The notes under the pieces were generated by a model. It worked only from the letters and a program-made list of their open reading frames with translations, made no database searches and was not told the origin of the DNA. This document shows, piece by piece, positions 33,481 through 42,140 of a stretch of 54,773 nt of DNA. The stretch comes from WJKK01 sp964638225 (GTDB lineage: Bacteria; Patescibacteriota; WWE3; UBA101185; UBA10185), in assembly GCA_964638225.1 (NCBI GenBank), contig CAZWYL010000004.1, forward strand, positions 1 through 54,773, in the 5' to 3' direction. The translations under genes and the position numbers were made by a program. Within the stretch, counting starts at the first letter, position 1. Each line of letters starts with the position of its first letter.

Positions 33481-35073
33481 CTAACGGGCTGTTTCCGATT
33501 TTCTAGTTTCTCTTATAACGGTTACGTTCACAACACCCGGATATGTATGCTCTAACTCTATTTTACGCGCAATTTCTCTAGCTAACAAGGCCGTCGAGGC
33601 GTCGTCTACGATTTCAGGCTCAACAAAAACGCGAACTTCTCTCCCGGATGAAATTGCATATGCTTTCTCTACACCATCAAAAGCGGTGGCCGCTTCTTCC
33701 AAATCCTGTAGTCTCTTTGCAAACGCTTCATAATCTTCAGATCTTGCTCCAGGTCGAGCTCCGCTAATATGATCAGCTAGAGCAACGATAGCTGATTCTA
33801 TGGAACTGTAGTTATCCTTGTGATGCTCTTTTATACAAGTGGTTACTTCCTCTGAAATGCCGTGATTCTCTAAAAATTCAACACCAGCCTCTACATGACT
33901 TCCCTTACCGTCAACCAAGACCTTGCCCACATCATGAAGAAGACAACCTAGTTTCACTGTTTCAACGTCGGCGTTTAATTGCTGTGCCAAAGAAATTCCA
34001 ATGTTCGCTACTTCCAAAGTGTGCTTAATCATGTTCTGACCATAGGAAAAACGATATTTAAATTTCCCCAATGTCTTGACTATTTCTTTATCTAAATCAT
34101 AAACTCCAAGCTTATGACAGAGCTTATCTCCTTCTTTATAAATTATGTGTTCTATATCTTTTTGTGTCTGTTTAACTATGTCCTCAATACGTGCGGGCTG
34201 AATTCTTCCATCAGCAATCAAGCGCTCCAAGGCTATTTTCCCAACCTCTCTACGTACAGAGTCAAAACAAGAAACAATTATTTCTCCTGATGAAGCATCC
34301 AAATCAAGCTCAACCCCAGTTAGCTTCTCAAAGGCTCTAATATTTCTACCCTCTTTTCCAATAATACGACCCTTTAATTCAGGGTCCGGTAATTTAACTT
34401 TAGAAGTTGTGTGCTCGACAACATAATCCGTAGAGCCATGGCTTAAAGCCTCCATTAGTATTTCTTGAGATTTTACATCCGCTTTTTCCTTTATCTCTTT
34501 TTCAAGTAATCTGATTCGTTTACTTTTCTCATCCGACAAGTCTTTGTCAAAACGATTTAACAATATTTCTCTGGCTTCTTCTTTGGTTAAAGAAGAGATC
34601 TGCTGCAACTTCTTTTTTTGCTGTTCATAAAGACTGTCAATTTCTTCTTGACGCTTCTCGATCTTTTTTCTTAAATTCTTGATTTCCTGACTTCGCTCAG
34701 ATAGATCTTCCTTTTGAGAATCTATTTTGGCCTCTCTAACTGCTATATCCTTCTCCAAATCGGATATTTCACTTTTTATTGAATGCGCCTTTTCCTCAGC
34801 CTCAGCCACTGTTTTTAACGCTTTATCTTTTGCTTCCAATAATATTTCCTTCGCACGATTTTTTGCCTCTCTAATCATGTGCTCTCGAGCTAGATCCATC
34901 TTTGCATTTTCTGCACTCTCACTAACCTCGAGTTTTTCTGAAACTTGCTCCTTTAATTCATCGGAACGCTCTGACTCAACAGGAACTTCTGAATCCTTTC
35001 CCTTTAAAAATAGATACACTCCGCCTCCGCTAACTAACGCTGAAATTGCAACTCCTAATATCCATATAGGCAT
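33481..35073 (-). CDS. rny: Ribonuclease Y
   Basis: 530 residues, normal length. One N-terminal helix (ILGVAISALVSGGGVYLFL), a long coiled coil to about residue 205, a KH domain with LKGRIIGKEGRNIRAFEKLT, and an HD domain with HTLEVANIG and CLLHDVGKVL. RNase Y is the membrane-anchored endonuclease that starts mRNA decay in bacteria lacking RNase E. AGGAG shortly before the ATG is a Shine-Dalgarno, and a promoter lies at 35150-35178. Downstream are a small membrane protein and YmdB, the same partnership as in Bacillus. Confidence 0.95.
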   Translation of the reverse strand: MPIWILGVAISALVSGGGVYLFLKGKDSEVPVESERSDELKEQVSEKLEVSESAENAKMDLAREHMIREAKNRAKEILLEAKDKALKTVAEAEEKAHSIKSEISDLEKDIAVREAKIDSQKEDLSERSQEIKNLRKKIEKRQEEIDSLYEQQKKKLQQISSLTKEEAREILLNRFDKDLSDEKSKRIRLLEKEIKEKADVKSQEILMEALSHGSTDYVVEHTTSKVKLPDPELKGRIIGKEGRNIRAFEKLTGVELDLDASSGEIIVSCFDSVRREVGKIALERLIADGRIQPARIEDIVKQTQKDIEHIIYKEGDKLCHKLGVYDLDKEIVKTLGKFKYRFSYGQNMIKHTLEVANIGISLAQQLNADVETVKLGCLLHDVGKVLVDGKGSHVEAGVEFLENHGISEEVTTCIKEHHKDNYSSIESAIVALADHISGARPGARSEDYEAFAKRLQDLEEAATAFDGVEKAYAISSGREVRVFVEPEIVDDASTALLAREIARKIELEHTYPGVVNVTVIRETRKSETAR

Positions 35074-35149
35074 AACATACTCCTTTCCTTCTCTTACAAA
35101 GGCTTAAACTTAATATAAAGGAGGAATTAGAAATACAACCAATAGCTGA

Positions 35150-35178
35150 ATTATAAGCAGGTATACGCTCTATCTAAA
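35150..35178 (-). promoter_or_regulatory. Promoter of the rny-ymdB unit
   Basis: Minus strand TTTAGA (35173-35178), 17-nt spacer, TATAAT (35150-35155). The start would be about 70 nt before the rny ATG, leaving a leader with a Shine-Dalgarno. This lies in the 183-bp spacer after recX; I see no other structure there. Confidence 0.5.
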
Positions 35179-35256
35179 GGCTGCAGATGTGTTTTAATGG
35201 CTATTATCATAACTTATCATTCTAGTTTAATTCTAAATTCCTCAACTACATGAATT

Positions 35257-35766
35257 CTAATGATTTATGCCCTTGCTGTCAACAAGATCGTAAACAAGGT
35301 GTTTGCTAAACCCCCTTCGCAGTAAATAATTCACCAGTTTGTCACGAGTTTTATCTCCCTTCTTAGAGATTAATTTCTTAATACAAATTCTTTCTTCCTC
35401 AGCTGTATAATTTTTGTCTAGAGATCTCTTAATTACATTTTGAACAACCCCCTTATTCTTTAGAAATTTAGAAACATAAAAAGGTCCCCGCGGCAAAGTT
35501 CTCTCTTTTTGTTCTAAAATATATGACTTGGCATAATCTTCATCATCAACATAGCCTGCCTCTTTTAAAGGCGTTAAAACTTCCTGAATTAGTTCCTTTT
35601 TTTCTGAAGAATTTAAGCTATAGCTGCTCAGGTACTTGGCAGCGGCTGTATTACATTCATAGGAAGTCCTGGATTTGTAACTTATATACCTTAGAATTTT
35701 AGAAGATAGTTCCTCTTTTGCTTTATTTCTTTCCCTCTTCTTGCTTTTCTTCTTTTGGTTTTTCAT
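35257..35766 (-). CDS. recX: RecX recombination regulator
   Basis: About 169 residues from the ATG at 35764-35766. After a very basic N-terminus come three-helix RecX repeats: LTPLKEAGYVDDEDYAKSYI, LPRGPFYVSKFLKNKGV, and KLVNYLLRRGFSKHLVYDLV. RecX binds RecA filaments and inhibits them. I chose this start because the next ATG upstream would overlap recA by 71 bp; even so the overlap is 44 bp. Directly downstream of recA, as in many bacteria. Confidence 0.85.
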   Translation of the reverse strand: MKNQKKKSKKRERNKAKEELSSKILRYISYKSRTSYECNTAAAKYLSSYSLNSSEKKELIQEVLTPLKEAGYVDDEDYAKSYILEQKERTLPRGPFYVSKFLKNKGVVQNVIKRSLDKNYTAEEERICIKKLISKKGDKTRDKLVNYLLRRGFSKHLVYDLVDSKGINH

Positions 35767-36832
35767 TGTCCTCTGCTGATTTTTCATCATCACTGCCTAG
35801 CTCGAGGGGAATTCCCGATTCTTCTGACACCTTTTCTTTTATCTCTTTCTCTATTTTTTTAGCCAACTTCTCATTCTCTTTCAATGTAATGATGGAATTA
35901 GCTCTCCCCTGGCCTAACTGTTCATCACCGTAACTATACCAAGCTCCTGCACGCTCAATAATGTCAAACTCAACTCCAACATCCAGCAAATTCCCTTCTG
36001 CACTTATACCCTCGTTAAACATTATGTCAAACTCCGCAGTCCTAAAAGGTGGAGCAACCTTATTTTTAACGACTTTAACTCTCACCCGATTACCTTCAAA
36101 TTGACCCTCTTCCTTTAAAGACTGTATTCTCCTTATATCCATTCTTACACTTGCATAGAATCTCAAAGCACGCCCCCCGGAAGTTGTCTCTGGATTCCCA
36201 AACATTACCCCAATTTTCATTCTAAGCTGATTCGTAAAAATTACAGTTGTCTTAGAACGATTAACTGCACTCGTTATTCTTCTCAATGCCTTACTCATCA
36301 GTCTAGCTTGTAATGCAATGGTTGAATCTCCTATTTCCCCTTCAATCTCTGCTCGAGGTACTAAAGCAGCAACAGAGTCTATTGCAATAACATCCAAGGC
36401 ATTGGAGCGGATTAGCGTCTCCGCGATTTCCAAAGCCTGCTCACCAGTATCAGGCTGGGAGACAAGCAAATTCTCTACGTCAACTCCAGTCTTCTGTGCA
36501 TATAACGGATCAAATGCATTTTCTGCATCAATTAAAGCCGCCGTACCTCCGGCTTTCTGTGCCTCTGCAATTATGTGCTGCACTAAAGTTGTTTTACCTG
36601 AAGATTCAGGGCCGAAAATTTCTACGATTCTTCCCCTAGGAACACCACCTATTCCAAGCGCAATATCCAAAGCTATAGATCCAGTAGGAATGGCATCAAT
36701 TTTTTCGTGAGCTCTATCTCCCAACTTCATAATTGCACCCGTTCCAAAATTCTTCTCTATCTGGGATAAAGCCGATTCTAGAGCAACTTCTTTAACTTCT
36801 TGCTCATCTTTCTTACTCGATTTTTTAGCCAT
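35723..36832 (-). CDS. recA: RecA recombinase
   Basis: 369 residues. Walker A GPESSGKTTLVQH, Walker B VIAIDSVAALVPRAEIEG, the L1/L2 DNA-binding region with VIFTNQLRMKIGVMFGNPET, and a Lys/Glu-rich acidic C-terminal tail. It forms the filament for homologous recombination and SOS signalling. Shine-Dalgarno GAAAGGA precedes the ATG. I saw no LexA-type palindrome in the upstream 100 bp. recX overlaps its 3' end. Confidence 0.97.
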   Translation of the reverse strand: MAKKSSKKDEQEVKEVALESALSQIEKNFGTGAIMKLGDRAHEKIDAIPTGSIALDIALGIGGVPRGRIVEIFGPESSGKTTLVQHIIAEAQKAGGTAALIDAENAFDPLYAQKTGVDVENLLVSQPDTGEQALEIAETLIRSNALDVIAIDSVAALVPRAEIEGEIGDSTIALQARLMSKALRRITSAVNRSKTTVIFTNQLRMKIGVMFGNPETTSGGRALRFYASVRMDIRRIQSLKEEGQFEGNRVRVKVVKNKVAPPFRTAEFDIMFNEGISAEGNLLDVGVEFDIIERAGAWYSYGDEQLGQGRANSIITLKENEKLAKKIEKEIKEKVSEESGIPLELGSDDEKSAEDNEKPKEEKQEEGKK

Positions 36833-36870
36833 TTTAAATTTCCTTTCAATATTATTTTGTTACTAAGTCT

Positions 36871-36898
36871 ATTTTAAAGCAACACAGAAAAACTTCAA
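36871..36898 (-). promoter_or_regulatory. Promoter of recA-recX
   Basis: Minus strand TTGAAG (36893-36898), 16-nt spacer, TAAAAT (36871-36876), about 38 nt before the recA ATG. Position and spacing are good; the boxes are imperfect. Confidence 0.45.
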
Positions 36899-36932
36899 TA
36901 AAGCTTATCCTATTCTAAATAGATTTTAAAAC

Positions 36933-38393
36933 TCAATCTAGAATTTCTATGCTTTTCTTCAAACGTTTTAGTGAAACTTCTTTTCCTAGCAAATCTAGCA
37001 TGTCAAAAAGAGGAGGTGTTGCTTTTTTACCACTAACTGCTACTCTTATTGTCATGAAAGCCTCTTTTGGAGAGTATCCAAATTTAGTTAGTGCCCCGTG
37101 AGAAATTTCATCCAAATGATCTACTTCCCAATCTGAAACCGATTCATAAAGATCAATGAAATTAGCAAGAATTTCTTCGGCACGTTCCTTATCTTCAGAA
37201 TATTTTTGTAACAAATTATTAGAAATCTCAGGTTCCCTAAAAAAGAAAGAAGCCCTCTCCGGAAAATCTCTGAGAAGTTTTAATCGATCCTGCACTTGCT
37301 TTAAAACTTTCAATTGATATTCCTTGGAACTATCTCCCAAAACCAAGTCAATATCAAAACGATCAGCCCACTCCTTTATCCTTTCCAGCAAATCTTCAGT
37401 TGAGAAATCCCGAATATACTGTCCGTTCATCCAAAGAAGTTTTTTACGGTCAAAAGCTACCAAATCAGTTTTATGAATGTTCTCTAAAGAAAAATCTTCA
37501 ACAAACTCATCCAAAGAATAAATCTCCTTTTCAGTTCCCGGATTCCAGCCCAAAAACATAAGGAAATTTATTAAAGCCTCGGGCAAATATCCCTTTTCCA
37601 AAAATTCAATAGCATGTACGTCTCCATGACGTTTGGACATCTTTTGGTTGCTGCCTACTTCCTTTAATAAAGGCAAATGCGCAAAAACAGGAATTTCCCA
37701 GTTAAAAGCTCTATACAAAAGGATATGTTTGGGCGTCGAGGGAAGCCACTCTACTCCTCTGATTATGTGGCTTACTTCCATTTCGTGATCGTCAACTACT
37801 ACACCCATATGATAAGTAGGATAACCATCGGATTTTATTAAAACCTGATCATCCACTTCGTCAGTGTTAATACTTATCTCCCCATGTACTTCATCAAAAA
37901 AAGTTATTTCCTCATTTTCAGGAACATTTAAACGGATAACATGAGGAACGCCTTCTTCTACTAGATTTTGAGCCTCCTCATCTGAAAGATCTAGACACTT
38001 CTTGTCATATTTCGGTGGAATTTTCTTTGCGCGCTGTTCTTTTCTTAGTTTCTCCAAGCGTTCTTCTGAGCAAAAACAATAGTAAGCATCTCCCTGCTCT
38101 ATCAATTGTTTCGCATATTTTTCATAACGTTCCAGCCGAGCAGATTGCACATAAGGTTCATGAGGTCCTCCTACATCAGGGCCTTCATCCCAATTTAAAC
38201 CATATAGCTTAATTACCTCTAAAAGCCTATCCGATGCACCTTCCACAAAGCGCCTTCTATCAGTATCTTCTATTCTAATAATAAATTTACCCTTATGCTT
38301 TTGTGCAAAAGCCCAATTGTAAAGAAGTGTTCGCATGCCGCCGATATGAAACTCTCCTGTTGGACTTGGAGCCATTCTTACTCTTACAGACAT
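36933..38393 (-). CDS. gltX: Glutamyl-tRNA synthetase
   Basis: 486 residues, bacterial type. RMAPSPTGEFHIGGMRTLLYN is the class I HIGH region and KMSKRHGD the KMSKS loop; PFERASFFFREPE-like helical anticodon domain follows. It charges tRNA(Glu), and in organisms relying on GatCAB it often also charges tRNA(Gln). TAAAAT (38400-38405) is 6 nt before the ATG and no Shine-Dalgarno is visible, so it may be leaderless. Divergent from the unknown exported protein. Confidence 0.95.
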   Translation of the reverse strand: MSVRVRMAPSPTGEFHIGGMRTLLYNWAFAQKHKGKFIIRIEDTDRRRFVEGASDRLLEVIKLYGLNWDEGPDVGGPHEPYVQSARLERYEKYAKQLIEQGDAYYCFCSEERLEKLRKEQRAKKIPPKYDKKCLDLSDEEAQNLVEEGVPHVIRLNVPENEEITFFDEVHGEISINTDEVDDQVLIKSDGYPTYHMGVVVDDHEMEVSHIIRGVEWLPSTPKHILLYRAFNWEIPVFAHLPLLKEVGSNQKMSKRHGDVHAIEFLEKGYLPEALINFLMFLGWNPGTEKEIYSLDEFVEDFSLENIHKTDLVAFDRKKLLWMNGQYIRDFSTEDLLERIKEWADRFDIDLVLGDSSKEYQLKVLKQVQDRLKLLRDFPERASFFFREPEISNNLLQKYSEDKERAEEILANFIDLYESVSDWEVDHLDEISHGALTKFGYSPKEAFMTIRVAVSGKKATPPLFDMLDLLGKEVSLKRLKKSIEILD

Positions 38394-38440
38394 GGTAAGA
38401 TTTTAACATAGACTTTTTGTAATATAATAAGTAAGAAAAT

Positions 38441-39574
38441 ATGAGTTTAACTACAACTGCCAAAAACGTTAAGATAGGATTTGTTCTCTTCCTTGCCTTC
38501 ATGTTCATTTACCTGCTGGGAAGCATGGTTTTTGTACCTATGACACAGGGAATGATAAGAAGCCTCTTTCCCCCAAAAAATCCACCCAATCCCGTATTTG
38601 GTGTTCTAGAACCTCTTGAATTTGAACCTGCGAGAATCCTAAATACAAATGCACCAAAATATACTCTGTTTACCAGTGATGGAAGACTCCCCCCTGATCT
38701 TCCTCAAAAAGCAACAGTATATAAATATGGATCTGTAGGAGCTTCGTTTGAAGCAGGTAAAAGAGCAGCAAGAACTGCCAATACTTTAGGTTTCAAAGAA
38801 GAAAATTTAACTACCAATCTCAAAGGAGACGAATATAAATGGATCGATCCAAAAACCGGAGCGAGCTTAGAAATAAAAATAAATACAAAAGAACTCATCT
38901 TACAAACACCGGTTACCTCTCTTTCAGGGGCATACTCAGAAGGAAGCATGGATGCAGCAAAAGCCCGCGTTGGTGCAAAAAACGTATTAAGGAACATTGG
39001 CCGTTTTTCAGATCCTTTATACACCAAGGGAGATCAAACAGTGGAGTTTGGCAGTGTTGAGACAGGCCGTATTACTCATGCAAGCTATTCAGGAGAAGCT
39101 GAAATTGCTTATGTCAATTTCTTTAGATCCATAGACGAAGTTCCAATAGTGGGCCCTACTTATAACAAGGGTTTGGTTAGACTACAAATCGGCGACTCTA
39201 AAAATAATAAGATACTGTACCATCCCTATATCTATTATAATGTCAGGCCAATCCACACCCAATCCAATGCTACTTATCCTCTAATCCCAATCAAGTCAGC
39301 CTGGGAAGGAGTTTCTCAAAATAAGGGAGTCATATCTTATGTAAAACCCAACACACAAACCGTCTTTGAAGAATATAGGCCAACAAGAATATCTGAAATA
39401 TTAATTAATAATATTTTCCTTGCCTATTACGACGATACCGAAGAACAAAAGTACCTTCAACCAATTTATGTATTTGAAGGAAATTATATTGGTTCCAATA
39501 ATGAAAAGGGTTCCATTGCAATCTATTATCCTGCGATTTTAGGAGAGTATATAGCTAATTCTAAGTCTGAATGA
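38441..39574 (+). CDS. Membrane-anchored extracytoplasmic protein, unknown
   Basis: 377 residues. One helix (residues ~11-32, FVLFLAFMFIYLLGSMVFV) is followed by PPKNPPNPVFGVLEP, a proline-rich linker, and a mixed alpha/beta extracytoplasmic region with ASLEIKINTKELILQTPV, NNKILYHPYIYYNVRP and a final KYLQPIYVFEGNYI strand. The last motif recalls PepSY/YycI-like secreted domains, but I cannot assign a family. TATAAT at 38423-38428 is 12 nt before the ATG. It converges on the carboxypeptidase gene with 10 bp between, so a wall-related role is a guess. Confidence 0.65.
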   Translation: MSLTTTAKNVKIGFVLFLAFMFIYLLGSMVFVPMTQGMIRSLFPPKNPPNPVFGVLEPLEFEPARILNTNAPKYTLFTSDGRLPPDLPQKATVYKYGSVGASFEAGKRAARTANTLGFKEENLTTNLKGDEYKWIDPKTGASLEIKINTKELILQTPVTSLSGAYSEGSMDAAKARVGAKNVLRNIGRFSDPLYTKGDQTVEFGSVETGRITHASYSGEAEIAYVNFFRSIDEVPIVGPTYNKGLVRLQIGDSKNNKILYHPYIYYNVRPIHTQSNATYPLIPIKSAWEGVSQNKGVISYVKPNTQTVFEEYRPTRISEILINNIFLAYYDDTEEQKYLQPIYVFEGNYIGSNNEKGSIAIYYPAILGEYIANSKSE

Positions 39575-39584
39575 AACTAATTTA

Positions 39585-40583
39585 CTAAATTAGAACATAG
39601 TAGGTTAGTACCCAGTCCAGTATCTTTTTAGCATCTCCAAAGCGATCATTGCTTCCCATTAATACAACAATGAGGTCTAAATCGTTTACTTCATCTTCAT
39701 ATTCATAGATTAAAACTTGGCCAGCTTGGACCGTTGTTCCTGTTTTGATACCAATACTTTCGGGGATCTGCTGTAGTAAATTATTCGTTGTGTAAATTCT
39801 GCGAGGTATCTGCCCTGATTTAAGAGTATATTGTTTTTTAGCGACAATATTTTTTAACACAGCATCAGAACGAATTTCTAAGGACAATTTATAAAGATCC
39901 TCAACTGAAGAAAAATGATCGAAAGAAAAACTATCAAAACCCACCGGGTTGGTAAAAGAGGTGTTTTCTAAACCAAGCTGCTCTGCTTTTGCATTCATGA
40001 AAGCGACGAATTCGCTCTCCGTATACTTATAGTTAGCTAATGTACATGCAGCGTCATTAGAAGAAGAAATTAAACAGGCATGGAGTAAATCGCCGTATGT
40101 AACTTCTTCACCGGCATAAAAACCCGATTTCATTCCTGATATTTGTGCACATTTCAAAGGAACCTCCAAAATCTCATCTAACTCATAGATATCTTGGGCA
40201 ACCAAGGCTGTCATTAGCTTAGTTGTGGAAGCGGGAGCTAATTTTTCTTTCAAATTCTTTTCATAAAGAATTGTATTTGTATTTAAATCAACGACCAGAA
40301 AAGCAGAAGCATTGATGGAAGGAAGATTTTCTTCTGCGCTTTTTAGTAAATTGCGCTGCTCAAAAACAGCTGCTCTGCTAAGAGGGACGTACTCAACTGT
40401 ATAAAATTCAGTGCGTGTGGGTTCTGCACTCTCTACAAAAATCCCCCTACCTAGAGTCAAAAACAAAATAACTAATAAACCGGACTTAATAACACCCTTA
40501 AAACTAAGTAAATTTCCGACAAAAAAAATCAAAAATAATGAAATGTCCAATAATAAAACTAAAAAAGACCGGATTAATTTCAT
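39585..40583 (-). CDS. D-alanyl-D-alanine carboxypeptidase (peptidase S11)
   Basis: 332 residues. Two hydrophobic N-terminal stretches anchor or export it. The catalytic motifs are SxxK (S119-TT-K122 in LAPASTTKLMTALVA), SxN (S174-S-N176 in LISSSNDAAC) and KTG (280-282 in GIKTGTTVQAG). It trims the terminal D-Ala of peptidoglycan stem peptides outside the membrane. The C-terminal DacA-type beta domain is absent. It lies 16 bp after aspS on the same strand and may share its T-box-controlled transcript. Confidence 0.9.
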   Translation of the reverse strand: MKLIRSFLVLLLDISLFLIFFVGNLLSFKGVIKSGLLVILFLTLGRGIFVESAEPTRTEFYTVEYVPLSRAAVFEQRNLLKSAEENLPSINASAFLVVDLNTNTILYEKNLKEKLAPASTTKLMTALVAQDIYELDEILEVPLKCAQISGMKSGFYAGEEVTYGDLLHACLISSSNDAACTLANYKYTESEFVAFMNAKAEQLGLENTSFTNPVGFDSFSFDHFSSVEDLYKLSLEIRSDAVLKNIVAKKQYTLKSGQIPRRIYTTNNLLQQIPESIGIKTGTTVQAGQVLIYEYEDEVNDLDLIVVLMGSNDRFGDAKKILDWVLTYYVLI

Positions 40584-40599
40584 ATTTACTTTATATTTT

Positions 40600-41889
40600 T
40601 TAAGGAGTTATCCGTTTTACATCTCTGGGCAAATAAGTAGCTTCCTTCACACTTGTTAAGTTCAACATCTGCATAATAATCCTTGCAGGACCTATACCAG
40701 CACCTCCATGGGGTGGGCAACCATACTCAAAAAATCGAACATAATCTTTTATTGATTCCAAAGAAAGGCCTTTTTCCTTAGCCTGCTCTCTCAACACTTC
40801 CGGACGGTGTTCTCTCTGCGCTCCGGTTACTATCTCAACGCCCTTATACAAAAGGTCATAACTTTTTGTTATCTCCGGCTTTTCTTCATAACGCATATGG
40901 TAAAAGGGTCTTGCAGATATATGCCAGTCCGTTACAAATAAAAAGTCATGGCCTGTTTCTTCTTTCATGATTTCCCCGATTTTTCTTTCTTCTTCCGGAT
41001 TAATATCGTGCTCCTTATTTCCCTTAACACCGGCCGAGCTAAGTTTCTCCTTAACCTCTGCCATAGTCAATCTTGGGAATGGCTTTGATGGAATTTCAAC
41101 TTCTATATCAAGAGCAGACTTAACTTTTTTAAATCCAGAAATTAATACATCCTCCATTACGGACATTACCTCAAAATGATCCTGAATGTATGAAACTTCA
41201 AAATCCCACCCTGTAAATTCGGTTAAATGACGCGTGGTAAAGGAAGGTTCTGCCCTAAACACCGGACCAGTCATAAAAACCTTTTCCATCCCCGCAGCCA
41301 TTGCCATTTGCTTATAAAATTGAGGTGATTGAGCTAAAAAGGCTTTATCCTCAAAATAATCTACTTTGAAAACTTCGGCACCGGATTCACTTGGGGCACT
41401 CATAAAAGCAGGGGAATAAAGTTGAATAAAATTCTCCGAAAGGAAATAATCCCTAAAACCCTCCTCTAAATAGGTCCAAACTCTAAAAATTTGCTGTTTT
41501 TCCGGTCGTCTTAAATCCAGCCAGCGAAAATCCAAACGTTTAGATACATCAACTTCTCCACCACTCTTCTCATAAACCACAGGAATAGCTAATTCCGGTT
41601 TAGCTTTGGATAAAATTTCAAAGTCAGACGCTTTAACCTCTATCCCACCAGGAGCTTGCTTCTCTTCTTTTACATTTCCTCTTAAAGATATTATTGATTC
41701 CATAGTTAGGGAATCAGTTTTCTCAAAAGCAGGAGAATTTTCTAATACTACTGTCTGAATTGTTCCCGTAACATCACGAAGAATTAAGAATTTAATCTTC
41801 CCCTGATCTCTTATAGCCTCAACAAAACCCTTTACCAAAACTTCCTCTCCTAACTTGCTTTTTAATTTTGAAATTTGTGTCCTTTCCAT
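40600..41889 (-). CDS. aspS: Aspartyl-tRNA synthetase, archaeal/eukaryal type
   Basis: 429 residues; bacterial AspRS is about 590 because of the GAD insertion, which is absent here. The OB-fold anticodon domain (1-105, VKGFVEAIRDQGKIKFLILR) is followed by the class IIb core: motif 1 near FIQLYSPAFMSAPSESGAEV, FLAQSPQFYKQMAMAAGMEK, motif 2 VFRAEPSFTTRHLTEFTGWD and motif 3 GAGIGPARIIMQML. These forms are archaeal-like (AspRS2) and often non-discriminating, charging tRNA(Asn) too. AGGAGG Shine-Dalgarno. A T-box riboswitch precedes it. Confidence 0.93.
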   Translation of the reverse strand: MERTQISKLKSKLGEEVLVKGFVEAIRDQGKIKFLILRDVTGTIQTVVLENSPAFEKTDSLTMESIISLRGNVKEEKQAPGGIEVKASDFEILSKAKPELAIPVVYEKSGGEVDVSKRLDFRWLDLRRPEKQQIFRVWTYLEEGFRDYFLSENFIQLYSPAFMSAPSESGAEVFKVDYFEDKAFLAQSPQFYKQMAMAAGMEKVFMTGPVFRAEPSFTTRHLTEFTGWDFEVSYIQDHFEVMSVMEDVLISGFKKVKSALDIEVEIPSKPFPRLTMAEVKEKLSSAGVKGNKEHDINPEEERKIGEIMKEETGHDFLFVTDWHISARPFYHMRYEEKPEITKSYDLLYKGVEIVTGAQREHRPEVLREQAKEKGLSLESIKDYVRFFEYGCPPHGGAGIGPARIIMQMLNLTSVKEATYLPRDVKRITP

Positions 41890-41928
41890 TTTGCCTCCTA
41901 AATTATAACCTTTTAATTTAACTTGGGG

Positions 41929-42096
41929 AATAAAATTAACCCCGCTGCCGGGGTCCTACAGGAAGGACGGTGCCACCCAGTACTTTTAGCTTTCTTGATG
42001 GCTATGACGGGCCGCCCGTCCAGATTTGGAGCTTTGATTTCTAAAAAGCTTTTTATCCAGAAGCTCCAGAGGGTCACAATCTCCTTCAACGCTTGT
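41929..42096 (-). promoter_or_regulatory. T-box riboswitch of aspS (tRNA-Asp sensing), short-leader type
   Basis: Minus-strand leader between a strong promoter and aspS. The T-box core CTGGGTGGCACCGTCC is at 41965-41980. The antiterminator folds as CUGGG-[UGGCACC]-GUCCU-loop-AGGAC-CCCGG, with the 7-nt bulge in the right place; its UGGC would pair with a tRNA end GCCA, matching the G73 of tRNA(Asp). The competing terminator is at 41939-41954. Upstream hairpins: UGGAGCUU/AAGCUCCA (42061-42068 with 42027-42034), GACGGG/CCCGUC (42006-42020) and UAGC/GCUA (41987-41990 with 42001-42004). A GAC triplet at 42073-42075 lies in the loop of a small GAG/CUC stem and could be the Asp specifier. Uncharged tRNA should favour readthrough. 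Confidence 0.85.
41939..41954 (-). terminator. Regulatory terminator of the T-box
   Basis: Minus strand ACCCCG-GCAG-CGGGGT, a 6-bp stem followed by UAAUUUUAUU. Its 5' arm shares CCCCG with the 3' side of the antiterminator, so the two structures exclude each other. Confidence 0.85.
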
Positions 42097-42102
42097 AAAA
42101 AC

Positions 42103-42131
42103 ATAATATTGGATTTACCAATATGTGTCAA
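42103..42131 (-). promoter_or_regulatory. Promoter of the T-box/aspS transcript
   Basis: Minus strand consensus TTGACA (42126-42131), 17-nt spacer, TATTAT (42103-42108). The likely first base is A at 42096. This is the best sigma-70-like promoter in the window; its -35 lies 10 bp after the recJ stop. Confidence 0.85.
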
Positions 42132-42140
42132 TAAAAATGC

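Noticed and set aside
42047..42056. AAAAAGCUUUUU palindrome in the aspS leader as a separate terminator or operator
   Set aside because: It falls inside the loop of the proposed second hairpin of the T-box and has no promoter or gene of its own. AT-rich palindromes of this size occur by chance here.
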